From Gemmatimonadota bacterium (GTDB lineage: Bacteria > Latescibacterota > UBA2968 > UBA8231), in NCBI GenBank assembly GCA_026706505.1, contig JAPOYQ010000632.1, forward strand, positions 1-13,290: a stretch of 13,290 bases of DNA, in the 5' to 3' direction. The notes under the pieces are model-generated. The model was not told the origin of the DNA. It searched no databases and saw nothing but the letters and a program-made list of their open reading frames with translations. Every line of letters begins with the position of its first letter. Within the stretch, counting starts at the first letter, position 1. Position numbers and translations under genes: made by a program. This document shows, piece after piece, positions 6,891 to 13,276 of this stretch.

Positions 6891-8351
6891 ATGGCTAAAC
6901 AACCTAATGTCGTCGTCTTGATGTCCGATCAGCAGCGGCTCGACACGGTGAGCTGCTACGGACTGAACGAGGTGTGCCGGACACCGCACATCGACGCGTT
7001 GGCGGCGCGCGGCGTTCGCTTTGACTCGGCGTTCACGCCGACTGCGATTTGCTCGCCGGCCCGAGCTTCTTTTTACACGGGTCTTTATCCGCACAAGCAC
7101 GGAGTTACGGCCAACGGCCTGTGTTTGCGCGAGGGCGTGCGCGGGTTAAATCACTATTTGGCCGATGTTGGTTATCGCTGTGGGTACGCCGGCAAGTGGC
7201 ACGTGGATGAGCAGACCGGCCCGACGGGCTACGGGTTTGCGGGGCAGGATTTCATGGGCTACGCCTTTCCAGGGTCTGACCTGCTGCCCGGCTTGCAGTT
7301 CGGCGCTAAACCACGTGGACACAACCCCTATGCCGATTATCTCAAGGAGCGCGGCTTCGATCCGCCGCCGACAGTGTCGCACCGCTTTGTCGGCACCAAT
7401 CCCTCCAATCAGGCGCAGGAGATGTTCGCATTGCACGAGGGGCCGGTCGAGTCGTGCATTGAGTATTTCGTCGCCGAGGAAGCCATGCGCGTCCTCGACG
7501 AAGTGGCCGCCGATGAGCAGCCTTTCTTCCTCTGGGCCAACTTTTGGGGGCCGCACAGTCCCTCGCTGGTGCCGGAGCCGTACTTTTCCATGTACGATCC
7601 AAAGGCCATTCCCGAACATCCCGGGTACGCCGAGACTTTTGAGAAAAAGCCCTATCGCCAGCAGTTAATCGAGAAGCTGTGGGGGTTGGGCGATTATGGT
7701 TGGGAGGGGTTTCAGGAAATCGCCGCGCGCTACTTTGGGCATTGCACGCTCCTCGACGACATGGTGGGTCGGGTGGTGGCTCATTTGGAACGACTGGGGG
7801 TTCTCGACGACACCATTATCGTCTATACCTCAGACCACGGCGACTGTCTCGGTGCGCACAAGCTGATCGAGAAGGGCGAGTTCATGTACGACGAGATCTA
7901 CCGCATCCCGCTCGTCATTGCCCATCCCGACTGCCAAGCTCCGGGCACGGCCTGCGACGAGTTCGTCTATTTGCACGAAATCATGCTCTCGTCGCTCGAC
8001 GCTGCTGGTCTCGACGTTCCCGCCGACCTCGACGGGCAGTCCTTTCTTCCGGCCATTGAGGGACGCCCGTTTGCCAACGGTCGCGAGGAAGTTTACTGCG
8101 TGTTCGACCGCCATTTTACGGTCGCCAACCAGCGCATGGTCCGCACCCGCACTCATCAGTTCACCTTTAATTCGGGTGACCCGGGGGAGTTGTACGATTT
8201 GCAATGCGATCCCTACCAGCTCGACAACGTGTATGGCGATCCGGCGTACGAGGCTGTGCGCCAAGACCTGATGGGGCGGATGGATCGCTACATGGAGGAA
8301 TTGAGCGACCCGTTGCGCGGGTGGTTTGGGCGGATTAAGGGCGCGTATTGA
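6891..8351 (+). CDS. Type I sulfatase (arylsulfatase-like), probably cytoplasmic
   Basis: The product has 486 residues from the ATG at 6891, which follows the aldo/keto reductase stop by a single base and has GAGGAG 7 bases upstream. The sulfatase signature C-S-P-A-R gives Cys54, Pro56 and Arg58. Cys54 is the residue converted to formylglycine by a maturase, which is not encoded here. Metal and catalytic positions fit: Asp13 in M-S-D-Q-Q, Lys102 and His104 in G-K-W-H, and Asp315-His316 in Y-T-S-D-H-G-D. The C-terminal part has the usual small sheet domain. No signal peptide is present: the chain starts MAKQPNVVVLMSD directly at the first strand. It should therefore hydrolyse an imported sulfate ester or act on a phosphonate/sulfamate-like relative. 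Substrate assignment (choline sulfate, sulfated sugar) is not possible from sequence alone. Confidence 0.94.
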   Translation: MAKQPNVVVLMSDQQRLDTVSCYGLNEVCRTPHIDALAARGVRFDSAFTPTAICSPARASFYTGLYPHKHGVTANGLCLREGVRGLNHYLADVGYRCGYAGKWHVDEQTGPTGYGFAGQDFMGYAFPGSDLLPGLQFGAKPRGHNPYADYLKERGFDPPPTVSHRFVGTNPSNQAQEMFALHEGPVESCIEYFVAEEAMRVLDEVAADEQPFFLWANFWGPHSPSLVPEPYFSMYDPKAIPEHPGYAETFEKKPYRQQLIEKLWGLGDYGWEGFQEIAARYFGHCTLLDDMVGRVVAHLERLGVLDDTIIVYTSDHGDCLGAHKLIEKGEFMYDEIYRIPLVIAHPDCQAPGTACDEFVYLHEIMLSSLDAAGLDVPADLDGQSFLPAIEGRPFANGREEVYCVFDRHFTVANQRMVRTRTHQFTFNSGDPGELYDLQCDPYQLDNVYGDPAYEAVRQDLMGRMDRYMEELSDPLRGWFGRIKGAY

Positions 8352-8426
8352 ATTGTCGAGGAAACTTCGTAGGGTTTAGCGGTTTCTTTTCGTATATTAC
8401 GCCGCAAACGCCTCAGGAGGTGCTAT

Positions 8427-9704
8427 ATGGAATTCCTGACTTTCGCCCTAGTTTTCGCGGTATTGATGATCGTGGTGATCTCCGTCGTCCGGCTGAACCT
8501 CTTTATCTGCCAGCCCAACGAAGTCATCATCTTCTCGGGCCGCAAACGCCAGACGGCCGACGGTCGCGCGGTGGGCTACCGCGTGATTAAGGGGGGCCGC
8601 GCCTTTCGCATCCCGCTCCTCGAAAAGGTCGATCGCCTCGACTTGCGCACGATTCCCCTCGAAGTATCGATTACGAACGCGTACTCCAAAGGCGGCATCC
8701 CGCTGTCGGTGCAAGGCATCGCCAATATCAAGATCGCCGGTGACGAGCCGCTGCTCGGCAACGCGCTAGAGCGATTCTTGGGCATCGCGCTTGCCGAAGT
8801 CCAGGACATTGCCAAAGATACGCTCGAAGGCAATCTGCGCGGCGTCCTCGCCACGCTAACCCCCGAAGAGGTCAACGAGGATCGCCTCAAATTCGCCCAA
8901 TCGCTCATCGGCGAGGCGGATGTCGATCTGCAGAAGCTGGGCCTCGTGCTCGACACGCTCAAGATCCAGAACGTCTCCGACGAGGTGGGCTATCTCGACG
9001 CTATCGGTCGCAAGAGCACGGCTGCGGTCCTCAAGGAAGCCGAAATCGCCGAGGCCGAAAACCGCGCTGAATCACAGGAGAAATCCGCCGAAGCTCGCCG
9101 CCGCGGTGAGGTCGCCGACGCCGAGGCGCAGGTGGAGATCGTCGATGCGCAAAACACGCTCCGAGTTCGCAAGGCCGATCTGGAAGGCGAGGGCTTGGCT
9201 GCGGAGAAACGCGCCGCGCAAGTTGCCCGCAAAGCCGAAGTCCAAGCCGAGCAGGAGGTCGAGCAGGAGCGCTTGGCGCTGCAGAGACGCCAGCTAGAGA
9301 TCGAGGTCATTGAGCCGGCCCGCGCCGACCGCGACGCGGCCGAGCTGCGCGCCAAGGGCGAGGCGGCCAACATCCTCGAAAACGGCCTCGCCGAGATCGA
9401 GGTGCTCAAACAGAAAAACGAGGTCTGGACCATCGCTGGCCCCAATGGTAAGGAGCTGTTGTTGATCCAGATGCTGCCGAGCTTGGTCGAGCAAATCACG
9501 GCCATGGCCAAGGACATCAAAATTGACCACCTCGCCGTCGTCGATTCCGGCAACGGCGGTCAGAGCGGTCTGCCGGCGGTCGTCAACCAGATTGGGACGC
9601 TGGCTCCTGCGCTCTTCGAGAGCATCAAGGCTACCACTGGCGTCGATCTGGCTTCGGTCATCGCCGACAAGACCGACGGGCAGGTTCCGCCGCAGGCAGG
9701 GTAG
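8427..9704 (+). CDS. Flotillin-like SPFH-domain membrane scaffold protein
   Basis: The product has 425 residues. An N-terminal membrane segment (residues 1-22) is followed by the SPFH/band-7 domain (about 30-190) with the flotillin-type stretch PNEVIIFSGR and ISVTNAYSKGG-like strands. A long alanine/glutamate-rich coiled coil follows (about 195-330, many A-E-A repeats). The C-terminal tail is glycine/proline-rich. Flotillins assemble oligomers in membrane microdomains and are commonly encoded with NfeD, as here: nfeD starts one base after this stop. AGGAGGTG (8415-8422) is a very strong ribosome binding site 4 bases before the ATG. A TATATT (8393-8398) in the 75-base gap after the sulfatase could be a -10 box, but no good -35 box accompanies it, so both independent transcription and readthrough are possible. 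Confidence 0.93.
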   Translation: MEFLTFALVFAVLMIVVISVVRLNLFICQPNEVIIFSGRKRQTADGRAVGYRVIKGGRAFRIPLLEKVDRLDLRTIPLEVSITNAYSKGGIPLSVQGIANIKIAGDEPLLGNALERFLGIALAEVQDIAKDTLEGNLRGVLATLTPEEVNEDRLKFAQSLIGEADVDLQKLGLVLDTLKIQNVSDEVGYLDAIGRKSTAAVLKEAEIAEAENRAESQEKSAEARRRGEVADAEAQVEIVDAQNTLRVRKADLEGEGLAAEKRAAQVARKAEVQAEQEVEQERLALQRRQLEIEVIEPARADRDAAELRAKGEAANILENGLAEIEVLKQKNEVWTIAGPNGKELLLIQMLPSLVEQITAMAKDIKIDHLAVVDSGNGGQSGLPAVVNQIGTLAPALFESIKATTGVDLASVIADKTDGQVPPQAG

Positions 9705-9705
9705 C

Positions 9706-10206
9706 GTGGAGCTCTTTTATCTGTACTTGAGCGGGCTGATCGTTGGGGGGGTCGCCGTCGGTGCTTCGCTGTTTGGCGGGGACGGCGATGGTGTGGGCGA
9801 CGGCCTGCGGGCGCTGGCTGTTTTGCGGCTGCGGCTGTTCTTCTTTTTTGCCTTCTTCTTTGGTTTGGCCGGGATGCTCGGCAGCCTGCTGATGGACCCA
9901 AGTGCTGCGTTGTTCACGGCGCTGGGTACCGGTGTGGTCTGCGCCTTCTTGGGCGACTGGATGCTGAGCAAGCTAAGCACCTCCACCGCCGACAGTTCGC
10001 TGGCGGGCGACGACTTGATCGGCCTCGAAGCCGAAGTCACCGTTCCCATCGCCACGGGCAGCACCGGCAAAATTTCTGCTACCGTCCAAGGCCGCACCAT
10101 CGAACTGCTAGCGCGCCGGGCCGACGCCCAAGGCCCTCTCAACCCTGGCGATAAGGTTTTGGTCCTCGAAATCGACGATGGCGTCGCTGTCGTCGATTCG
10201 AGCTAG
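9706..10206 (+). CDS. NfeD-like membrane protein (short form)
   Basis: The product has 166 residues from the GTG at 9706, one base after the flotillin stop, with a purine-rich AGGCAGGG just upstream. The frame is open further upstream, but that part overlaps the flotillin gene and has shadow-like composition. The N-terminal half holds membrane spans (FYLYLSGLIVGGVAVG; LRLFFFFAFFFGLAGML; LFTALGTGVVCAFLGDWML). The C-terminal part (about 95-166) is a soluble OB-fold domain typical of NfeD: L-I-G-L-E-A-E-V-T, then G-K-I-S-A, then P-G-D-K-V-L-V-L-E-I ending the chain. It matches the short NfeD type without the ClpP-like protease domain. NfeD proteins are known partners of flotillins. The gene shares its last bases (CTAG at 10203-10206) with the stop of the opposing metallohydrolase. 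Confidence 0.88.
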   Translation: MELFYLYLSGLIVGGVAVGASLFGGDGDGVGDGLRALAVLRLRLFFFFAFFFGLAGMLGSLLMDPSAALFTALGTGVVCAFLGDWMLSKLSTSTADSSLAGDDLIGLEAEVTVPIATGSTGKISATVQGRTIELLARRADAQGPLNPGDKVLVLEIDDGVAVVDSS

Positions 10207-11552
10207 CGGGACTCTAGTCCTCCAAAGCGGCAGACGATTTCGTAGAGCACCTGCGTTGCAAAGAGCAGTTCTTCCACGGAGATGCGCTCGTCGTGGCCGT
10301 GGATCAGGGACATTTCCTCCTCGCCCGGCTGCTGGCGATAGGGCATAAAGCCGTAGATCTGGGTTTCGGGGCGGCGCGGCACAATGTGCTTGGCGTCGGT
10401 GCCGGCTGGCATCAGATAGGGGAGTACTGGCGCGTTTGGCTCGTGCTCTTGCATCACCTCGACGATCATCTGAAAAAGCGAGGTGTCGGATGATGCCTCC
10501 AAGGGCGGCGTGTACTGATCGATCTCGATGGCGACCTCTTCGCCGACAAATGCACGCAACTCGGCCTCGAAGCTCTCGGCCGTCTGACTGGGCACTAAGC
10601 GCCCATCGATCCAAGCAGTCGCCTCTCCCGGAATCACGTTGATCTTGGAACCGGCCTGCACCATGGTCGCCGAGGCCGTGTTGTGCAGCACTGCGCCCAA
10701 CTCGCGGCGCAAGGTGCTGCCGATGGGTAGGTCGTGTAGTGCGGCGTCTGCGGTCGCCGGATCGAGGACTTGCTGCCACAGAGTGGCCTCGGCGGCTGGA
10801 CGGCGGTTGGCGATTCCCTCGACGAAGCGGCGCACGCTCGCGGATATGTGCGCGGGAAATACGGATCCTTCCAAGCCGGCTAGGGCTTTGGACAGCTTGA
10901 CGATGGCGCTGTCGCCGTGTGGCATGGAGCCGTGTCCGGGCGCGCCGCGGGCGATCAGGCGCAGCCGGCACAGTCCCTTTTGTCCGGTCTGACAGGTGTA
11001 AAACCGCTGCTCGCCGACCGCGAAGTCGCTGCCGCCGCCCTCGGTGATGATCAAGGGCGCGTCCCACAGCTCGGGCCGATTGTCGATGATCCACCCCGGC
11101 CCGTGATTGCCTTTGCCGGCTTCCTCGTCGGCGGTGGCGGCGAAGACGATGTCGCGGTTGAGTTGGACGCCTTCCCGTTGCAACAGGAGCAACACCATCA
11201 GATTCGTCGCGACCATGTTCTTCATATCCAACGCGCCTCGTCCCCACACGCAGCCGTCGGCCAGCGCGCCGGAAAAGGGCGGATGGGTCCAGTGTTCCGG
11301 CTCGGCGGCCACCACGTCGGTATGTCCCAAGAGCATGAGCGGTGGCTCGTTTCCGCCGGACAGCCGCGCGAGGACGTTGCCTCGTTCGGGCGCGGACTCG
11401 ACGAAGAGGGGATCAAAGCCCTCCTGCCGCAGTATTCCTTCTAGATAGCGCGCAGCTTTGCTTTCGTTGCCCGGGGGATTGGTGGTGTCGATGCGGATGA
11501 GGGCCTGCAAATGCCCGGTTACTTCGGCGCGCACAGCTTCCCAGTTGATCAC
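10203..11552 (-). CDS. M20 family zinc metallohydrolase (ArgE/DapE/carboxypeptidase-like)
   Basis: The product has 449 residues from a GTG at 11552 with AAAGGAA a few bases upstream. The M20 motifs are in order: L-G-H-T-D-V-V (His77 metal ligand, Asp79), G-R-G-A-L-D-M-K (Asp109 bridging ligand), A-D-E-E-A-G (Glu143 catalytic base, Glu144 ligand), the dimerisation lid in the middle, and a late G-T-D-A-K-H with the final His ligand. The N-terminus LIRIDTTNPPGNE is typical. It should cleave amide bonds of N-acyl amino acids or small peptides in the cytoplasm. The subfamily cannot be fixed. It is a single gene, convergent with nfeD and divergent from hsp20. No signal peptide is seen. Confidence 0.94.
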   Translation of the reverse strand: MINWEAVRAEVTGHLQALIRIDTTNPPGNESKAARYLEGILRQEGFDPLFVESAPERGNVLARLSGGNEPPLMLLGHTDVVAAEPEHWTHPPFSGALADGCVWGRGALDMKNMVATNLMVLLLLQREGVQLNRDIVFAATADEEAGKGNHGPGWIIDNRPELWDAPLIITEGGGSDFAVGEQRFYTCQTGQKGLCRLRLIARGAPGHGSMPHGDSAIVKLSKALAGLEGSVFPAHISASVRRFVEGIANRRPAAEATLWQQVLDPATADAALHDLPIGSTLRRELGAVLHNTASATMVQAGSKINVIPGEATAWIDGRLVPSQTAESFEAELRAFVGEEVAIEIDQYTPPLEASSDTSLFQMIVEVMQEHEPNAPVLPYLMPAGTDAKHIVPRRPETQIYGFMPYRQQPGEEEMSLIHGHDERISVEELLFATQVLYEIVCRFGGLESR

Positions 11553-11621
11553 AATGGTTCCTTTCGCTGGTTACGAACTAACGACCACAAGGGACATAGT
11601 GCAATAACGGCAGGGACTTCG

Positions 11622-11649
11622 GCCAATTTCGCATGGCGCCTGCCAATTT
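11622..11649 (+). repeat. Direct repeats upstream of the sigma-54 promoter (possible activator site)
   Basis: GCCAATTT occurs at 11622-11629 and again at 11642-11649, exactly 20 bp apart (about two helical turns) and roughly 100-120 bp upstream of the -24 box. Overlapping it, GCCTG (11638-11642) and CAGGC (11653-11657) form an inverted repeat. A second small direct repeat, GACAAT, occurs at 11664 and 11673. This is the distance at which sigma-54 enhancer-binding proteins usually bind. Function is inference. Confidence 0.25.
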
Positions 11650-11744
11650 TTCCAGGCCGTGCTGACAATACGGACAATGCCCCTTTTGGAAGAAAATTTT
11701 TCAACTCTATATATAACAACGAGATATGTAAAATTTTAAAATGT

Positions 11745-11760
11745 TGGCACGGCTTTTGCA
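11745..11760 (+). promoter_or_regulatory. Sigma-54 (-24/-12) promoter of hsp20
   Basis: TGGCACG at 11745-11751, four bases, then TTGCA at 11756-11760 matches the RpoN consensus TGGCACG-N4-TTGCA. The invariant GG and GC are 12 bases apart. Predicted start is near 11770, leaving a leader of about 44 bases that carries the AAGGAG site before the hsp20 ATG at 11814. The upstream region is strongly A/T-rich (11690-11742, including the palindrome ATTTTAAAAT), as expected for a bendable segment between activator and polymerase. Activation by an AAA+ enhancer-binding protein is expected from sigma-54 biology; none is encoded here. Confidence 0.8.
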
Positions 11761-11813
11761 ATACAATGGGCGAAGGCCATAGGAACCAACAACCACTTAA
11801 CAAGGAGAAAATC

Positions 11814-12275
11814 ATGGCCGTCAGAACTTTACTACCCAGCGTCCGCGTCAGCAATCGCCCGTGGCGCAACTCGTTCGACAACCTCTTCGATGCCTTCTTT
11901 GGCGAGGACTCGCGTCTGCCCGTTTTGACTGGCAACGCGGCTTTCAGCCCGCGCATCGACGTCAAGGAAGACGACGCCTCCTACGAGATCTCGGCCGAGT
12001 TGCCGGGGTTGGAGGAGAAGGACATTGAGATCACCGTCGATGACGGAACTCTCGTGCTGCGGGGCGAAAAGAGCGACGCTAAGGAGGAAAAGGAAGGCAA
12101 GTTCTTCCGCCAGGAGCGCATCTACGGTCGCTTCGAGCGCGCCTTCCACCTGCCCGATGGCGTGCAGGACGACGCCATCGAAGCCCAGTTCAAAAACGGC
12201 GTCCTCACCCTCCACCTGCCCAAGAAGGAGGAGGCGAAAAAGGTCGTCCGTCAGGTCGAAGTCAAGACCGGCTAG
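11814..12275 (+). CDS. Small heat shock protein, Hsp20/alpha-crystallin family
   Basis: The product has 153 residues from the ATG at 11814, with AAGGAG 7 bases upstream. The frame is open further upstream, but that part contains the promoter and is not coding. A short N-terminal arm (FDNLFDAFFG near 21-30) precedes the alpha-crystallin domain (about 43-140): P-R-I-D-V-K-E, Y-E-I-S-A-E-L-P-G (57-65), I-E-I-T-V-D-D-G-T-L-V (71-81), F-x-R-x-F-x-L-P, and the signature G-V-L-T-L near 129-133. The C-terminal tail has V-E-V in place of the usual I-x-I. It is an ATP-independent holdase that forms oligomers and keeps unfolding proteins soluble in the cytoplasm. It is a single gene with its own sigma-54 promoter and terminator. 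Part of its coding sequence (12027-12056) is echoed at 13261-13290. Confidence 0.95.
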   Translation: MAVRTLLPSVRVSNRPWRNSFDNLFDAFFGEDSRLPVLTGNAAFSPRIDVKEDDASYEISAELPGLEEKDIEITVDDGTLVLRGEKSDAKEEKEGKFFRQERIYGRFERAFHLPDGVQDDAIEAQFKNGVLTLHLPKKEEAKKVVRQVEVKTG

Positions 12276-12293
12276 CCTGACCTAGACGAGCAA

Positions 12294-12327
12294 AAGGGGA
12301 AGGGCCTCGTGCCCTTCCCCTTGTTTT
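12294..12327 (+). terminator. Rho-independent terminator, probably bidirectional
   Basis: A perfect 12-bp stem (12294-12305 pairing with 12311-12322) with a 5-base loop CTCGT is followed by GTTTT on the plus strand and by TTTT on the minus strand. It begins 18 bases after the hsp20 stop. The toxin stop (TAA, 12326-12328) reads into it from the other side, so it can end both transcripts. Confidence 0.88.
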
Positions 12328-12820
12328 AGGATTTGAAAATTGAGTCTGTTGTTCGAAATTTGAGATTGTCTTTTATGTAGATCTCAGTGATAATACTCCT
12401 CACGTCGGCTTGCAGCAAGATCCCAAGTTCCCATAGCGCACGCAAAATTTCGGCTAAGTTGACGCAATCTATCCCGTTTTCCCGGCAGTGATGTTTGACC
12501 CGTCGCTCGTTGCTAACAAAGATAGCACTCAACCGTTTACAAATTGCCATTGACTCGCGCTCTCCTGAACCAAGCGTCCAAGGCAAAGTTGCCATGAACT
12601 GGTGGTCAACAGCCGTCGGATAATACGTCGCGATTCTCCCTTGTGAATGCAATACCATAATGTCTTGTGCAAAGTCAAATCCCTTAGAGACACCCACTTG
12701 GAGTTCGTTTTCCACGGCAGCAGAGATGTTGAGTGGGTCCTCATTAAAGACGGAGAACAATAAGGGGAGCCGTTGAATTTTAGCGAAGACCGAAAGCACA
12801 TCCGTATCAATGAAAACCAC
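12326..12820 (-). CDS. DUF3368-type PIN-domain toxin (VapC-like RNase)
   Basis: The product has 164 residues from a GTG at 12820, two bases after the antitoxin stop. PIN-domain features are visible: V-F-I-D-T-D-V-L-S with Asp5, the helix V-E-N-E-L with Glu39, and L-G-S-G-E-R-E-S-M-A-I with Glu87/Glu89. It then diverges where DUF3368 proteins usually have two aspartates after the fourth strand (typically l-l-I-D-D-r-x-A-r): here the text is F-V-S-N-E-R-R-V, so Asp-Asp is replaced by Asn104-Glu105. Members of this family are toxins that pair with UPF0175 antitoxins and cut RNA using Mg2+ held by acidic residues. Whether this copy remains active is open. Base use is visibly more A/T-rich than the hsp20 and metallohydrolase genes, consistent with transfer. 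It is a shared operon with the upstream gene. Confidence 0.8.
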   Translation of the reverse strand: MVFIDTDVLSVFAKIQRLPLLFSVFNEDPLNISAAVENELQVGVSKGFDFAQDIMVLHSQGRIATYYPTAVDHQFMATLPWTLGSGERESMAICKRLSAIFVSNERRVKHHCRENGIDCVNLAEILRALWELGILLQADVRSIITEIYIKDNLKFRTTDSIFKS

Positions 12821-12822
12821 AC

Positions 12823-13167
12823 CTAGACCCCGTTGGTGTTGTCGTTTGATTGCTGCTGTCGTTTGATGCGTGAAACGCCCGCTTGCAAGGCTTCATCGAC
12901 TTCGACTGTTTTCGAGATGCCTTTCGCTTCCAACCCCGCTTCAAATTCAAAACGGTGAATTCCAGCCAATTCCGCCGCTCTAGAGAGCGTTACCTCATCG
13001 TGTTGATAGAGTAAAATTGCGGCATCAAGGCGGGATTCCTTCTTGGTAGTGACCAATTTTTCAAGAGCATCGGTCAGCAACGCCTGCGAGTCGGCATAAA
13101 GCCCCACATCAATCAGGGCGTTTACCTCTTTTTCAAGGGCAGGTGCGTGAATTTCAATCTGGAGCAT
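12823..13167 (-). CDS. UPF0175 family antitoxin (VapB-like)
   Basis: The product has 114 residues from the ATG at 13167, with AGGAG about 8 bases upstream. After an N-terminal strand (MLQIEIHAP) and a helix, the central region has the UPF0175 hallmark: a hydrophobic helix (AAILLYQHDEVTLSRAAELA), G-I-H-R-F-E-F, then a G-L-E-A-K-G-I turn. The family consensus reads 'a-x-x-L-Y-k-x-g-x-x-S-x-x-x-A-A-E-L-A-G-i-s-r-x-e-F'. The C-terminus is basic and Gln/Asn-rich. These proteins neutralise DUF3368 PIN toxins and repress their own operon. The gene ends two bases before the toxin start, consistent with translational coupling. Confidence 0.82.
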   Translation of the reverse strand: MLQIEIHAPALEKEVNALIDVGLYADSQALLTDALEKLVTTKKESRLDAAILLYQHDEVTLSRAAELAGIHRFEFEAGLEAKGISKTVEVDEALQAGVSRIKRQQQSNDNTNGV

Positions 13168-13211
13168 GGCTATCTCTCCTTTTTTCTAGCAATACCAGAA
13201 ATATATTCATA

Positions 13212-13240
13212 ATCATATGTCTTTGCGGCGACGGTCTCAA
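13212..13240 (-). promoter_or_regulatory. Promoter of the antitoxin-toxin operon
   Basis: On the minus strand TTGAGA (13235-13240), a 17-base spacer and TATGAT (13212-13217) give five of six matches in each box with ideal spacing. Start would be near 13205, about 38 bases before the antitoxin ATG. The left arm of a 10-bp inverted repeat (13226-13235) lies inside the spacer and touches the -35 box, as expected of an autoregulatory operator. Confidence 0.6.
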
Positions 13241-13276
13241 GGAGTCCAGGCAATGGATTCGAGATCACCGTCGCCG
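13226..13276. repeat. 10-bp inverted repeat at the toxin-antitoxin promoter
   Basis: CGGCGACGGT (13226-13235) and its exact reverse complement ACCGTCGCCG (13267-13276) flank a 31-base spacer, with centres 41 bp apart (about four helical turns). The left arm overlaps the operon promoter; the right arm lies inside the hsp20-like segment. It could be an operator pair for the antitoxin, or a scar of the rearrangement that placed the hsp20 fragment here. Confidence 0.55.

Noticed and set aside
8352..8426. Terminator or full promoter between sulfatase and flotillin
   Set aside because: No hairpin with a T run is seen. A TATATT lacks a matching -35 box, so this is noted in the flotillin entry but not called.
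9523..9705. Upstream in-frame extension of the NfeD protein
   Set aside because: It lies inside the flotillin gene and reads as a Ser/Arg-rich shadow. The GTG at 9706 fits the family's start at the first membrane span.
10108..11247. Long minus-strand open frame (about 379 codons) overlapping the M20 gene in another frame
   Set aside because: It is Arg-rich and low in hydrophobic structure, while the overlapping frame carries all M20 motifs.
11511..11813. Upstream in-frame extension of Hsp20
   Set aside because: It spans the intergenic region with the sigma-54 promoter and part of the M20 gene; Hsp20 proteins begin where the ATG at 11814 places the start.
11553..11813. CIRCE or other known heat-shock operator near hsp20
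   Set aside because: No TTAGCACTC-N9-GAGTGCTAA-like repeat is present; the only strong control signal is the sigma-54 element.
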